64,000 nucleotides of DNA from Enterococcus moraviensis ATCC BAA-383 (GTDB lineage Bacteria > Bacillota > Bacilli > Lactobacillales > Enterococcaceae): assembly GCF_000407445.1 (NCBI RefSeq), contig NZ_ASWB01000004.1, positions 186,001-250,000 on the forward strand, in the 5' to 3' direction. The notes beneath the pieces were generated by a model. That model worked only from the letters and a program-made list of their open reading frames with translations, made no database searches and had not been told where the DNA came from. A program made the position numbers and the translations under genes. How positions within the stretch are numbered: position 1 is the first letter of the stretch; every line of letters begins with the position of its first letter. This document shows, one piece after another, positions 1 through 9,081 of the stretch.

Positions 1-552
1 GTATCTTTTGACGAGTTTTCTGAGTCCAGGAATATGTTGTAAAGTGGTGAGACCAAGGCCGCTGATGACAGAAAAATAGCGTTTTTTATCCACTACTAAG
101 CTCGGGTAAATAATGACATGTGGTTGTGTGCTTTCTTTAATCAGTTGTTCAGCTTGGAGTTTGGCATCCATGTACTTTCTTAAAGGAAATGGTGCGCTGT
201 TGGCGGAGATGAACAAGAACTTTGCAGATGGATTGTTGACTTTTAAGTACTCTAAAATCAGTTGGACAGGCGTTAAAATAAACCGTTCGTAAGTGATGCC
301 TTTTTTAGGCTGTTCGAAAAGAATCCCGATTGTATCGATGACCCAATCAGCTTCGTTGATAGCGTTATGCCAAAGCGTATCGTTTAGAATATCTGAACGA
401 AACCAATGGACTTTTTCTGCCCATGGATCGGATAGATCGGTGGGTTTTCCTTTGCGTGAGATACTTGTCACGTTATGCCCGTTGTTTGTTAACTCTTCAG
501 AAAGTTTTTGTCCGATAAAGCCGCTTCCGCCGAAAATCGTTATATTCATCAT
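1..552 (-). CDS. NAD(P)-binding SDR/NmrA-like protein, partial (3' end outside window)
   Basis: The reading frame is open from the ATG at 552 to the window edge (184 codons), so the C-terminal part is missing. The N-terminus MNITIFGGSGFIGQKLSEEL is a Rossmann dinucleotide-binding loop (GGSGFIG). It is followed by a conserved region typical of atypical short-chain dehydrogenases of the NmrA/complex I NDUFA9 type (DWVIDTIGI, FLFISAN, KLQAEQLI). Two ATGs are adjacent (552 and 549), with a weak GCAGG ribosome site upstream. The substrate cannot be told. These proteins are often cytosolic redox sensors or sugar/quinone-linked dehydrogenases; that is family knowledge, not seen here. Confidence 0.8.
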   Translation of the reverse strand, partial: MMNITIFGGSGFIGQKLSEELTNNGHNVTSISRKGKPTDLSDPWAEKVHWFRSDILNDTLWHNAINEADWVIDTIGILFEQPKKGITYERFILTPVQLILEYLKVNNPSAKFLFISANSAPFPLRKYMDAKLQAEQLIKESTQPHVIIYPSLVVDKKRYFSVISGLGLTTLQHIPGLRKLVKRY

Positions 553-607
553 GTGCGCCTGCTTTCTTTGGGTAATATAGCTAGTGTATCATTATTTTCT
601 GAATCAT

Positions 608-645
608 AAAAAGAAACAGTACGCTGGGGCTTAAACGTACTGTTT
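608..645 (-). terminator. Rho-independent terminator
   Basis: AAAAAGAAACAGTACG pairs with CGTACTGTTTCTTTTT around a 12-nt loop. It ends the minus-strand phosphoesterase gene, and T runs lie on both sides. Confidence 0.85.
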
Positions 646-649
646 CTTT

Positions 650-1471
650 TTAAATAATGGTTACGGCTACACCAAAGTGATCGCTGATAATAGGCGTTTG
701 TTTTCCATCGAAAGTGACTTGATAGCTTGAAATCGTTAATTCTTGTGAAGTGAAAATATAATCGATTCGTAATTTTTCTTGGTTTTCACCCCAACCATCA
801 ATAGCTTTTTCTACGGTATGTTCACCGATTTTTTCGTTTGCAACTAAAAAGCTGTCCTGTAATTTCAGGGGACTGCTTAAAACCAGATCGTAGCCAGTCT
901 TAGTGGCGGAAGCTGGATTGTTGAAATCACCCATAAGCACTAAAGGTGTAGTGCATTTTTTTAAAGCGAGCTCGGTCTGCTGCCATTCGTGGTTAAAACC
1001 ACCCGTTTCTAGCCACCAAGAATAATGACAGCAAACAGCTGTAATCGGTTTTTCAGCTATTTTTGTTTCTCCAATCAATAATACTCTTGTGCGATAGTCG
1101 AGAGGATCTGTTTCTTCTGAAACGATGACTGTTTTAGGTTGAAGTGGTTGTTTGGACAGTAAAGCCACGCCTTCGTGATAGGTCGAGTAGCCGATATGAT
1201 TGTATGCCCAGCACCAGTGATAGCTATGGCCTAGTTCGTTCAATTGCTGAACCAAAAGATGGGCAAAGTTGTCCTCGTGAATCGGCAATTGATTTTCAGT
1301 AGGATGAAAATTGTGAGTAGAGATCGCAGGTAAACTATCAATGCGTTGGTTGACCTCCTGTAAGGCAATCAATGCGTAATCTTCTTTGATGATTTGTGCG
1401 GCCATTTGTTTTAATTTCTCTAAAGGATTTTCTTCTAACCAGCTGTGAGTGTTCAATGTTAATAGGTTCAT
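650..1471 (-). CDS. Endonuclease/exonuclease/phosphatase family protein
   Basis: 273 residues covering one complete EEP-fold domain. The signature pieces are in order: LNTHSW near residue 6, ALQEVN near 38 (metal-binding Glu), the VCCHYSWW strand, MGDFNNPA near 180 (Asp/Asn) and SDHFGV near the C-terminus (catalytic Asp-His). No signal peptide is seen, so it is likely cytosolic. The substrate is unknown; the family covers nucleases, inositol and sphingolipid phosphatases. It lies downstream of the maltose transporter on the same strand, separated by a hairpin. A GGAG-type site precedes the ATG. Confidence 0.85.
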   Translation of the reverse strand: MNLLTLNTHSWLEENPLEKLKQMAAQIIKEDYALIALQEVNQRIDSLPAISTHNFHPTENQLPIHEDNFAHLLVQQLNELGHSYHWCWAYNHIGYSTYHEGVALLSKQPLQPKTVIVSEETDPLDYRTRVLLIGETKIAEKPITAVCCHYSWWLETGGFNHEWQQTELALKKCTTPLVLMGDFNNPASATKTGYDLVLSSPLKLQDSFLVANEKIGEHTVEKAIDGWGENQEKLRIDYIFTSQELTISSYQVTFDGKQTPIISDHFGVAVTII

Positions 1472-1489
1472 GCTTATTCCTCCGCGAAA

Positions 1490-1531
1490 ACAGGGTCAGA
1501 ATAAAACTCTATGAGTTTTATACCGACCCTA
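1490..1531 (-). terminator. Terminator after the maltose PTS gene
   Basis: The arms AGGGTC..ATAAAACTC and GAGTTTTAT..GACCCT form a long stem. On the minus strand it follows malT, and GTTTTC follows the stem. Part of the signal may read through into the EEP gene. Confidence 0.7.
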
Positions 1532-1549
1532 TTTAGAATTTTACGTGTA

Positions 1550-3727
1550 TTAAATATCTAAACGTCCAATGGTCGTTCCAGGTTCTTGTTTGCCGACTTT
1601 ATCTAAATGGAAGGCATTGACTTTTTCACCGTTTGTAAAGACGACGATCATGGTTGTTTGTTTGCCAGCTGCTTTGATTTTTTCCAAATCAGCGGTAGCG
1701 ATCGATTCACCTGCTGTGATTTTTTGTCCCTCTGTAACCAAAATAGTAAAGGCGGAATCTTTCATTTCGACCGTATCAAGTCCCATGTGGATCAAGACTT
1801 CGATTCCGTCTTCTGTTTGAATTCCTAGCGCGTGTTTAGATGGGAAAATACTGCTGATCACACCATCGATTGGCGCATAAATCGTTGTATCCTCTGGTAT
1901 CACAGCGAAACCGTCGCCCATCATTTTTTGTGAAAAGACAGGGTCATCGACTTGTTCAATAGCGATCACTTCACCATTTGCGACAGGAACAATTGTTTTA
2001 GAAATGCCTAGATAATCAGTTGCGCTTGTCGCTGTATCGATTGATTCTGTTCGTTCAGGTGTAGGAATTGTTGCGCCAGAATCTAGCAAATCTTGAATAT
2101 CTGATTTTAACACATCGGCTTTTGGTCCGTAAACTGCTTGGACGCCATTATCTTTGACGATCAGTCCCATAGCACCAGCTTTTTTCCACGCCTCTTCTGT
2201 TCCGACTTTTCCTTTATCGGTCACACTTACTCGTAACCTTGTCATACAGGCATCGACATCCACGATATTTTCTTTTCCGCCTAGTAGATGAATGATATCG
2301 ATGATTTGAGGGTCGATTCCATCTGTATTTGATGTATTGCTTGATGATGAGTCAGTTTGGGCTTCAGTATTATCATAGTTGCCGTTTCTGCCTGGAGTAG
2401 CAAAGTTGAATTTTTTGATCATGAAATTAGCGATGAAATAAGTCAAGACCCCAAAGGCAATCGTGCAGAGAACGAAATTCAGTAAGTCGCCACCTAAACC
2501 AGCTTTGATAGCTAATGGTGTTCGGGTCAATAATTCGATGTTCCCGAAAGAGTGAACGCGTAGTGCAACCAAATCTGCCATAGCGAAAGCCGCTCCTTGG
2601 ATGATGGCGTATACGATATATAATGGAACTGCAGCGAACATAAACATGAATTCTAAAGGTTCAGTAACACCTGTTAAGAATACGGCTAAAGCAGCTGAAA
2701 GATACATAGATTTATAGCTTGCTCGTTTGTCTGAATCGACATTCCGATACATTGCAAGAGTCATGCCCATCAAAATACCAGAAGCGCCGATCATTTGTCC
2801 GACTTTGAAACGAGCAGGTGTCCAGTTGGTTAAAACAAAATTGTATTGTGATGTGTCGCCAGCACCTTTTAGATTGACTAAGTCAGTTGCCCAAGCGAGC
2901 CACAAAGGATCTTGTCCAAAAACTTGAGTTCCAGCTTGTGCGCCAGATAAAATTTCATATGTTCCACCAAGTTGAGTGTAATTGATTGGGATCGTTAACA
3001 TATGATGTAAACCAAACGGTAGTAACAAACGTTCTAATGTTCCGTATAAAAAGGGTGCCAAAACCGGTGCGGTATCTTGAGATTGTGCAATCCAAAGCCC
3101 AAAATTATTAATACCTGCCTGGATATAAGGCCAAATAATAGCCAACAGAATTGCGACGATTGTTGACCAAAGAATCACAACAAATGGCACAAAGCGCTTG
3201 CCGTTGAAAAATGAAAGTGCGTCAGGTAATTTTCGGTAATTATAATATTTGTTGAACGCCATAGCGCCGACGAAACCAGCGATGATTCCGACAAAGACAC
3301 CCATATTCAATGCGGGTGCTTCTAAAACGCTAGTGAAAAATCCTTTGACCATGATTTTTGTTCCGAATAGTGTGTGCGTAAAGGCTTTTTCATCTGCTAA
3401 CATCGCACTTGTTACGCCAAAAATCGAACCTGTGATTCGATTGATTAGGATGAAAGATAGTCCAGCAGCAAATGCACCACCTGCACGTTCTTTCGCCCAG
3501 CTTCCGCCAATTGCAAGCGCGAATAGAATGTGTAAATTGCCGATAACCGCCCAACCAATATTTTCTATCACGCCACCAGTTGTTGCTAACATAGCCCAAT
3601 CGGGATTGATTAGCGGGATTGTTTTACCGATACTAATCATTAGCCCTGCTGCGGGCATAACGGCAATTACGACCATTAATGCCTTACCGAACTTTTGCCA
3701 AAATTCAAAACTCAATAACTTTTTCAT
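1550..3727 (-). CDS. malT: PTS maltose transporter subunit EIICBA
   Basis: 725 residues. It imports maltose with coupled phosphorylation. Domains are EIIC (about 1-440, multiple membrane spans with the LLPFGLHHMLTIPINY loop), a Ser/Asn-rich linker near 455-475, EIIB with phospho-acceptor Cys494 in DVDACMTRLR, and EIIA with His647 in LIHMGLDTVE. The frame is open further upstream, but the ATG at 3727 has a proper GGAGAG site and fits the family N-terminus MKKLLSFEFWQKFGKAL. It is divergent from malP-pgmB, whose products would use imported maltose. Since malP cleaves unphosphorylated maltose, a maltose-6-phosphate phosphatase step is expected somewhere. In enterococci MapP does this, and no clear mapP is visible here. 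Confidence 0.92.
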   Translation of the reverse strand: MKKLLSFEFWQKFGKALMVVIAVMPAAGLMISIGKTIPLINPDWAMLATTGGVIENIGWAVIGNLHILFALAIGGSWAKERAGGAFAAGLSFILINRITGSIFGVTSAMLADEKAFTHTLFGTKIMVKGFFTSVLEAPALNMGVFVGIIAGFVGAMAFNKYYNYRKLPDALSFFNGKRFVPFVVILWSTIVAILLAIIWPYIQAGINNFGLWIAQSQDTAPVLAPFLYGTLERLLLPFGLHHMLTIPINYTQLGGTYEILSGAQAGTQVFGQDPLWLAWATDLVNLKGAGDTSQYNFVLTNWTPARFKVGQMIGASGILMGMTLAMYRNVDSDKRASYKSMYLSAALAVFLTGVTEPLEFMFMFAAVPLYIVYAIIQGAAFAMADLVALRVHSFGNIELLTRTPLAIKAGLGGDLLNFVLCTIAFGVLTYFIANFMIKKFNFATPGRNGNYDNTEAQTDSSSSNTSNTDGIDPQIIDIIHLLGGKENIVDVDACMTRLRVSVTDKGKVGTEEAWKKAGAMGLIVKDNGVQAVYGPKADVLKSDIQDLLDSGATIPTPERTESIDTATSATDYLGISKTIVPVANGEVIAIEQVDDPVFSQKMMGDGFAVIPEDTTIYAPIDGVISSIFPSKHALGIQTEDGIEVLIHMGLDTVEMKDSAFTILVTEGQKITAGESIATADLEKIKAAGKQTTMIVVFTNGEKVNAFHLDKVGKQEPGTTIGRLDI

Positions 3728-3753
3728 CTTTTTTCTCTCCTTTGCAATAATTG

Positions 3754-3804
3754 CGCAATCGATTTCGTTGATTGTAGTATAAATCAGATTCCTGTTTTTG
3801 TAAA
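3754..3804 (-). promoter_or_regulatory. malT promoter and LacI-type operator
   Basis: On the minus strand, TTTACA (3799-3804) and TATACT (3776-3781) are separated by 17 nt. Just downstream is the near-palindrome CGCAATCGATTTCG (3754-3767), which has the central CG of LacI-family operators. It is a likely site for the MalR-type regulator at 7.0 kb and/or CcpA. Confidence 0.75.
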
Positions 3805-3904
3805 CCCTTAAATAAAATGGGGTTCTTTTTAATATGGAAAAAACAGTTATTACATTATTAGCAAAGGATTGTTTAGTAGTAAAAGCTTTTTCATAAATAA
3901 ATGT

Positions 3905-3933
3905 TTGACAATGCAATCGGTTGCGTTTATTAT
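3905..3933 (+). promoter_or_regulatory. malP promoter with operator in the spacer
   Basis: TTGACA (3905-3910), a 17-nt spacer, then TATTAT (3928-3933). The spacer contains TGCAATCGGTTGCG (3912-3925), a LacI-type near-palindrome. A bound repressor would sit directly between -35 and -10. Confidence 0.8.
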
Positions 3934-3970
3934 GGTGATAAGAAGCGAACCACTTACAGGAGGAGAGAAA

Positions 3971-6250
3971 ATGAATCATTTATTTGAAATAGACCCTTGG
4001 AAAATTGCAACACATCAACTAGAGCGAGGAGAACGTCGTTTACAAGAATCGTTAACATCAATGGGAAATGGTTATATGGGAATGAGAGGGAATTTTGAAG
4101 AACAATATACTGGAGATCATCACCGAGGAACATATTTAGCAGGTGTTTGGTACCCAGACAAAACGAGAGTTGGCTGGTGGAAAAATGGCTATCCTGATTA
4201 CTTCGGGAAAGTGATCAATGCAGTGAATTTTATTGCGATGGATATTTTTGTGAATGGTGAAGCCATTGACTTAGGAATGCAAGAACCAAAAGATTTCTAT
4301 TTAGAGTTAGACATGCGCAATGGGTTGTTGACACGTACTTTTGTTGTTAACGTTGATGAGACAAGTGTTAAATTCCGTTTTGAACGTTTTTTAAGTATTG
4401 TTCAACAGGAGCTTGCGGTGATTCGTGTAACAGCAGAAGTGCTTGAAGGGACTGCAGATATTCAAATCATCTCAAAAATCGATGGAGATGTTCGCAATGA
4501 AGACAGTAACTATGATGAGATGTTTTGGGAAGCACAACAATCTGGTTTTGAAGAAGCAATCGGCTTTTTAACAACTAAGACGATCCCAAATCCATTTGGG
4601 ATTGAACAGTTTAGTGTAACAGCTGCAATGAAACATCTAACCAATGCTCAAGTTGGTGTTGCGGAAACGGAGCCACTAAAAGTGCAGCAATCATTTCAAG
4701 CAACACTGCAAGCCAATGAATCGATTACGCTAGAAAAACAAGCAATCGTCTTGACTAGCCGTGATATTCCAGAAAAGGAACAACAAGAAAAAGCAGTGCA
4801 ACTACTGAAAGAAACAACTAAAACATTTGATGCATTATTGAACGAACAAAATGAAGCCTGGGCAAAACGCTGGGCACTTGCGGATGTTGTGATCGAAGGT
4901 GATGATGCAGCGCAACAAGGGATTCGATTTAATTTATTCCAACTGTTTACGACCTATTATGGTGAAGATGAACGTTTGAACATCGGACCAAAAGGCTTTA
5001 CAGGTGAAAAATATGGTGGTGCTACTTATTGGGATACAGAAGCGTATGCGGTTCCTTTGTATTTAGCTTTGGCCAAACCAGAAGTAACAAAAAATCTATT
5101 GAAATACCGTTATAATCAATTAGAACAAGCAAAACACAATGCTCGTCAACAAGGATTAGTAGGAGCTTTATACCCAATGGTGACGTTCACAGGAATCGAA
5201 TGCCACAACGAATGGGAAATCACTTTTGAAGAAATCCATCGGAATGGTGCGATAGCCTATGCTATCTACAACTATGTCAATTACACAGGGGATAATGAGT
5301 ACTTAAAAAACGAAGGACTACAAGTGTTGACAGAAATCGCACGTTTTTGGGCGGATCGCGTTCATTTTTCTAAGCGTACTGGAAAATACATGATCCACGG
5401 TGTAACTGGACCAAATGAATACGAAAACAATATCAACAACAACTGGTACACAAATACCATCGCAGCCTGGGTATTGCAATATACTTTAGAAAATTATACG
5501 AAATACCAAGCAGAAACACCTGTTGAAATTACCGAAGAAGAACAAAAACAGTGGCAGGAAATTGTCGAAAATATGTATTATCCATTTGATGAAGAGTTAG
5601 GCGTTTTTGTTCAGCATGATACGTTCTTAGATAAAGACTTAATGCCAAGAACAGCCTTAACACCAGCGGATCTTCCATTAAATCAACATTGGTCTTGGGA
5701 TCGGATTTTGCGCTCTTGCTTTATTAAACAAGCAGATGTGTTACAAGGGATTTATTTCTTTGGTGAACGTTTTTCACGAGCAGAAAAAGAGCGGAATTTC
5801 TTGTTTTATGAGCCGATGACAGTCCATGAATCTTCTTTATCTCCAAGCGTTCATGCCATTTTAGCGGCAGAATTAGGTATGGAAGAAAAAGCAGTGGAAA
5901 TGTATCAACGGACGGCACGTTTGGACTTAGATAACTATAATAACGATACTGAAGATGGCTTACACATCACGTCTATGACAGGAAGTTGGTTGGCAATCGT
6001 TCAGGGCTTTGCGCAAATGAAAACGGCGGATGAAAAATTAAGTTTTGCGCCATTTTTACCAAGCACATGGACGAGCTATGCTTTTCACGTGAACTATCGT
6101 GACCGATTATTATATGTCACAGTGGACAAAGAGAATGTGCGTCTGCAACTTGTTTCAGGAAAAGAGTTGCCACTGACTTTATATGATAATAAAGTGGTTT
6201 TAGCAGATGAATTAGTGATCGAAATGAAAAAGGTGAATGAACATGTTTAA
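3971..6250 (+). CDS. malP: Maltose phosphorylase (glycoside hydrolase family 65)
   Basis: 759 residues, the usual length for the family. It converts maltose plus phosphate to glucose and beta-glucose 1-phosphate in the cytosol. The GH65 (alpha/alpha)6 core carries the general-acid Glu483 within [21 protein letters not shown] and the phosphate-site region [11 protein letters not shown] are also present. The chosen ATG follows AGGAGGAGAG; longer in-frame starts lack such a site. It overlaps pgmB by 8 nt, so the two are translated together. Confidence 0.93.
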   Translation: MNHLFEIDPWKIATHQLERGERRLQESLTSMGNGYMGMRGNFEEQYTGDHHRGTYLAGVWYPDKTRVGWWKNGYPDYFGKVINAVNFIAMDIFVNGEAIDLGMQEPKDFYLELDMRNGLLTRTFVVNVDETSVKFRFERFLSIVQQELAVIRVTAEVLEGTADIQIISKIDGDVRNEDSNYDEMFWEAQQSGFEEAIGFLTTKTIPNPFGIEQFSVTAAMKHLTNAQVGVAETEPLKVQQSFQATLQANESITLEKQAIVLTSRDIPEKEQQEKAVQLLKETTKTFDALLNEQNEAWAKRWALADVVIEGDDAAQQGIRFNLFQLFTTYYGEDERLNIGPKGFTGEKYGGATYWDTEAYAVPLYLALAKPEVTKNLLKYRYNQLEQAKHNARQQGLVGALYPMVTFTGIECHNEWEITFEEIHRNGAIAYAIYNYVNYTGDNEYLKNEGLQVLTEIARFWADRVHFSKRTGKYMIHGVTGPNEYENNINNNWYTNTIAAWVLQYTLENYTKYQAETPVEITEEEQKQWQEIVENMYYPFDEELGVFVQHDTFLDKDLMPRTALTPADLPLNQHWSWDRILRSCFIKQADVLQGIYFFGERFSRAEKERNFLFYEPMTVHESSLSPSVHAILAAELGMEEKAVEMYQRTARLDLDNYNNDTEDGLHITSMTGSWLAIVQGFAQMKTADEKLSFAPFLPSTWTSYAFHVNYRDRLLYVTVDKENVRLQLVSGKELPLTLYDNKVVLADELVIEMKKVNEHV

Positions 6251-6917
6251 AGGGGTTTTATTTGATTTAGATGGTGTGTTAACAGATACGGCGGAATATC
6301 ATTATCAAGCATGGCAACGTTTAGGCGCAGAAATTGGGGTCACGATCGATCGAGCATTTAATGAAGAATTGAAAGGTGTTAGCCGTGAAGATTCACTCAA
6401 GTTGCTTTTAGCTCATGGAGGACGAACAAAAGAGTTTGATTCAGAGCAATTTGCTGAATTAGCGCAGCGGAAAAATGAGTATTACGTTGAGATGATCCAA
6501 CAGGTCGGTCCAAAAGATGTTTATCCAGGAATTTTAGACTTATTAAAACACTTAAAAAAAGAAGGAATCAAAATAGCATTAGCTTCCGCTAGCAAAAATG
6601 GTCCATTCTTATTAGAAAAGATGGCATTGATGTCTTACTTTGATGGGATTGCCGATCCAGCTGAAGTAGCGAAAGGTAAACCAGATCCAGGGATCTTTCA
6701 CTTGGCCGCTGAACAAGTTGATTTAACAGCCGTTGAGTGCATTGGAATCGAAGACGCCAAAGCTGGGATCCAAGCGATTGTAGCTAGTGGAGCACTGCCA
6801 ATCGGAGTTGGGCGCCCAGAAGACCTTGGTTCAGATATTGAAATTGTTTCTTCTACAGAAGAATTAACGATCGAACGGTTGATTTCCGTATGGGAAATAG
6901 CAAGAAATGGCTCTTGA
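6243..6917 (+). CDS. pgmB: Beta-phosphoglucomutase
   Basis: 224 residues, HAD superfamily. It isomerises beta-glucose 1-phosphate from MalP to glucose 6-phosphate for glycolysis. The nucleophile and acid Asp8 and Asp10 lie in [21 protein letters not shown] (motif II Ser), KGKPDPGIF (Lys) and [11 protein letters not shown] (motif IV acids) follow. Two starts are possible, 6237 and 6243. The AGGTG at 6231-6235 is too close to the first but well spaced (7 nt) for the second, so 6243 was chosen. It overlaps the end of malP. Confidence 0.92.
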   Translation: MFKGVLFDLDGVLTDTAEYHYQAWQRLGAEIGVTIDRAFNEELKGVSREDSLKLLLAHGGRTKEFDSEQFAELAQRKNEYYVEMIQQVGPKDVYPGILDLLKHLKKEGIKIALASASKNGPFLLEKMALMSYFDGIADPAEVAKGKPDPGIFHLAAEQVDLTAVECIGIEDAKAGIQAIVASGALPIGVGRPEDLGSDIEIVSSTEELTIERLISVWEIARNGS

Positions 6918-7029
6918 TTTAAACGATAACTGCCTTGAATGAAAATGACGATAGCAACGAGGCATCAATCTATGGTATTATTTTCTACGATAGAATGATT
7001 TAAAACTAACCGTGAAAGGAGTGGAAGAG

Positions 7030-8040
7030 ATGACGATTACAGTGAAAGATGTTGCGAAAAAGGCCGGCGTTGCGACCTCTACCGTATCAAGAGTAATTAA
7101 TGATCATCCCAGCATTTCAGATGCTACAAAGAAAAAGGTCTATAAAGTAATGGAAGAAATGGGGTATGTGCCGAATATTGCTGCCCGAAATCTTGGGAAA
7201 CGATCTTCAGGAGCGGTTGGCGTGATTTTACCACCGTTGGATTCTCGTGAGCGGATGGGTAATCCATTTTATTTGGAAATTATTGAGTCGATCAATGATG
7301 AAGCCCGTCAACATAGTATGACAACCGCAATCGCAACGGCGCAATCCTTTGATACGTTACTAGAAAACGTACAGTTGATGCATCGCCAAAAGCAAGTTGA
7401 TGGATTTATTTTACTCTATTCTGATAAAGATGATCCTGTCATCAACTACTTGTTCGAAAATCAAGTTCCATTCTCCTTGATCGGTCAACCTTATACAAAT
7501 GAAGACAAAGTTATCTATGTAGATAACGACAATCAGTTACTTGGTAAACATGCCACAGATTATTTGATTGAAAATGGGCACAAGACTATTTTATTTATTA
7601 CGAATACAACGCATGAAAATGTCTATTATGAACGTTATTTTGGCTACCAAAAAGCAATGATGTTGGCGGGGTTGTCAGTTCTGCCTTCTGTGGATATGGA
7701 AAAACCAGAAGATTATGTAGCATTTGAACAACTACTGAAAGAAACAAATGCCACAGCAGCTGTTGTAATCGATGATATCTTTGCAATGCGGATGATTCAA
7801 TTAGCGCAGATGTACGGCTATCGTGTGCCCGATGATTTTTCTGTAATTAGTTTCAATAACTCGATTTATGCTACCTTAGTTCATCCTTACTTGACGAGTA
7901 TTGATATTGATATTGCTGAGCTTGGGAAGATGGGTATGCAAAAGCTAATCGAATCCTTGCAAGAAAAAGAAGCAACAGGCGTTCGGATGGTGATTCCGCA
8001 TAAGTTGATCAAGCGAGAGACGGTTCTTTCGTTAAAGTGA
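7030..8040 (+). CDS. malR: LacI-family transcriptional regulator, maltose (MalR-like)
   Basis: 336 residues. The N-terminal helix-turn-helix TVKDVAKKAGVATSTVSRVI and hinge are classical LacI/GalR; the periplasmic-binding-like effector domain fills the rest. It probably represses malT and malP by binding the CG-centred operators in their shared intergenic region; this is inferred from position and operator type. The ATG at 7030 has AAGGAG 8 nt upstream; an in-frame GTG at 7012 overlaps that site and was rejected. It has its own upstream gap of about 110 nt and ends in a strong hairpin. Confidence 0.88.
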   Translation: MTITVKDVAKKAGVATSTVSRVINDHPSISDATKKKVYKVMEEMGYVPNIAARNLGKRSSGAVGVILPPLDSRERMGNPFYLEIIESINDEARQHSMTTAIATAQSFDTLLENVQLMHRQKQVDGFILLYSDKDDPVINYLFENQVPFSLIGQPYTNEDKVIYVDNDNQLLGKHATDYLIENGHKTILFITNTTHENVYYERYFGYQKAMMLAGLSVLPSVDMEKPEDYVAFEQLLKETNATAAVVIDDIFAMRMIQLAQMYGYRVPDDFSVISFNNSIYATLVHPYLTSIDIDIAELGKMGMQKLIESLQEKEATGVRMVIPHKLIKRETVLSLK

Positions 8041-8104
8041 TGATCTACTAAAAAAGATAGAATTCGATTTTTTTGATCGAATCCTATCTTTTTTAGTAGA
8101 TCAT
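8041..8104. terminator. Long bidirectional hairpin after malR
   Basis: TGATCTACTAAAAAAGATAG pairs almost perfectly with CTATCTTTTTTAGTAGATCA around a T-rich centre. The stem is over 25 bp, and it directly follows the malR stop. Confidence 0.85.
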
Positions 8105-8268
8105 CAATAAATGGCAATACTCATCGCACGAGAAGTAATCAGGATATCTTTTTAGCTTCATTTGGGGACTATAGGGGATAGCATTAATAATTTTTTTCAA
8201 AACACACATTATAGACAGTTTTACTACTATTTTAGAGCTGTAAGGACTGATGGGAGGATATTCATTTT

Positions 8269-8772
8269 ATGGCGGGGCTTCAAACAGATAGAAACCAATA
8301 TTTTTATTCAGAGGATATACAGGGGCAGCAATATCAAGCTATTGTTCGTTTAGCTTTAGAGCAAAAATGTACATTTTTTGAGTTTTGTATTCGACACGAT
8401 ATTGATTTTAAAGGAGATAATACTTACTCCTATCACAAAAAAGCATACGAATTAATTAGTGAGTTAAATTCATTTTTAATTACTAAAATTGAAACAAATA
8501 GTTGGGCAACTTCAATGGTCATTGCGCGTGAAAAAGTAGTAGAGGTATATCGTTTTGAATTGAATTCAGATTCGTTGTCAATTCTTTTAAACTATTCAAA
8601 ATCGATCGGAGATTGGCAAGGACCGAATTTGCCAGAAGATATTACATTTTTTCAGGATGAGAAAATGTGGTTAGGAACAGTTGGACACGAAAAAATGTCG
8701 TGGTGGTTTTTGACAGATACAGAGTGCCAAGAAGTTAGAGATCGTGGTATTGCGTTATTCGGAGGAATGTAG
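8269..8772 (+). CDS. Hypothetical protein, 167 residues
   Basis: I do not recognise a family. The protein is acidic and soluble, rich in aromatic residues, with no signal peptide or membrane segment. The C-terminal part (EKMWLGTVGHEKMSWWFLTD) suggests a compact alpha/beta domain. A GGGAGGA site lies about 10 nt before the ATG, so translation is plausible. It stands alone between the malR terminator and a terminator at 8839-8878. An upstream overlapping frame (8162-8353) lacks a site and was not called. About 160 nt of DNA before it holds no clear promoter. Confidence 0.6.
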   Translation: MAGLQTDRNQYFYSEDIQGQQYQAIVRLALEQKCTFFEFCIRHDIDFKGDNTYSYHKKAYELISELNSFLITKIETNSWATSMVIAREKVVEVYRFELNSDSLSILLNYSKSIGDWQGPNLPEDITFFQDEKMWLGTVGHEKMSWWFLTDTECQEVRDRGIALFGGM

Positions 8773-8838
8773 GGAGCTTTTCATTCTTTTTCAACTCAAT
8801 ATCCATAGGATGTTCAAAAAGCTGAATATTGCTCTATC

Positions 8839-8878
8839 AAAAGTGATTACGCTCAGTTGCGGCAGGATCACTTTTTTT
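8839..8878 (+). terminator. Terminator
   Basis: AAAAGTGAT pairs with ATCACTTTT and runs into seven Ts. It ends the orphan gene before the copper promoter. Confidence 0.8.
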
Positions 8879-8976
8879 CTGTTCAGAATCTTATATAAGT
8901 TCATTTAGAAGGGGTAGTTAGCGTTATTTGCTAAATAACCATGCTTTCAAGCAAATTAAGTGATCAGATCTTTAGG

Positions 8977-9037
8977 TTGACAAAAGGAATATTCTGTCTT
9001 AATATAAAGGAGAAATGAAACGACTACAAATATAGTC
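8977..9037 (+). promoter_or_regulatory. copA promoter and cop-box-like operator
   Basis: TTGACA (8977-8982), 17 nt, TAATAT (9000-9005). Downstream GACTACAAATATAGTC (9022-9037) is an inverted repeat differing by one base from the core TACANNTGTA bound by CopY/CopR repressors in Enterococcus and Lactococcus. No copY is visible in the window, so the repressor must be elsewhere. Confidence 0.7.
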
Positions 9038-9081
9038 ATTCGGGTGGTAACCAAAAAAAGCAACTAAAGGAGATGTAAAAA

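Noticed and set aside
3249-3782. 177-codon plus ORF opposite malT
   Set aside because: Antisense shadow of a membrane protein gene; low-complexity Ala/Pro/Ile product.
8228-8250. TTTTAGAGCT, similar to a type II CRISPR repeat
   Set aside because: Single occurrence, no second repeat, spacer or cas gene.
8162-8353. 63-codon ORF overlapping the start of the 167-residue hypothetical gene
   Set aside because: No ribosome site, basic/aromatic chance product; the other frame has GGGAGGA.
9015-9032. Five-codon leader MKRLQI before copA
   Set aside because: The AAGGAG is 2 nt from the ATG and would lie upstream of the expected transcription start.
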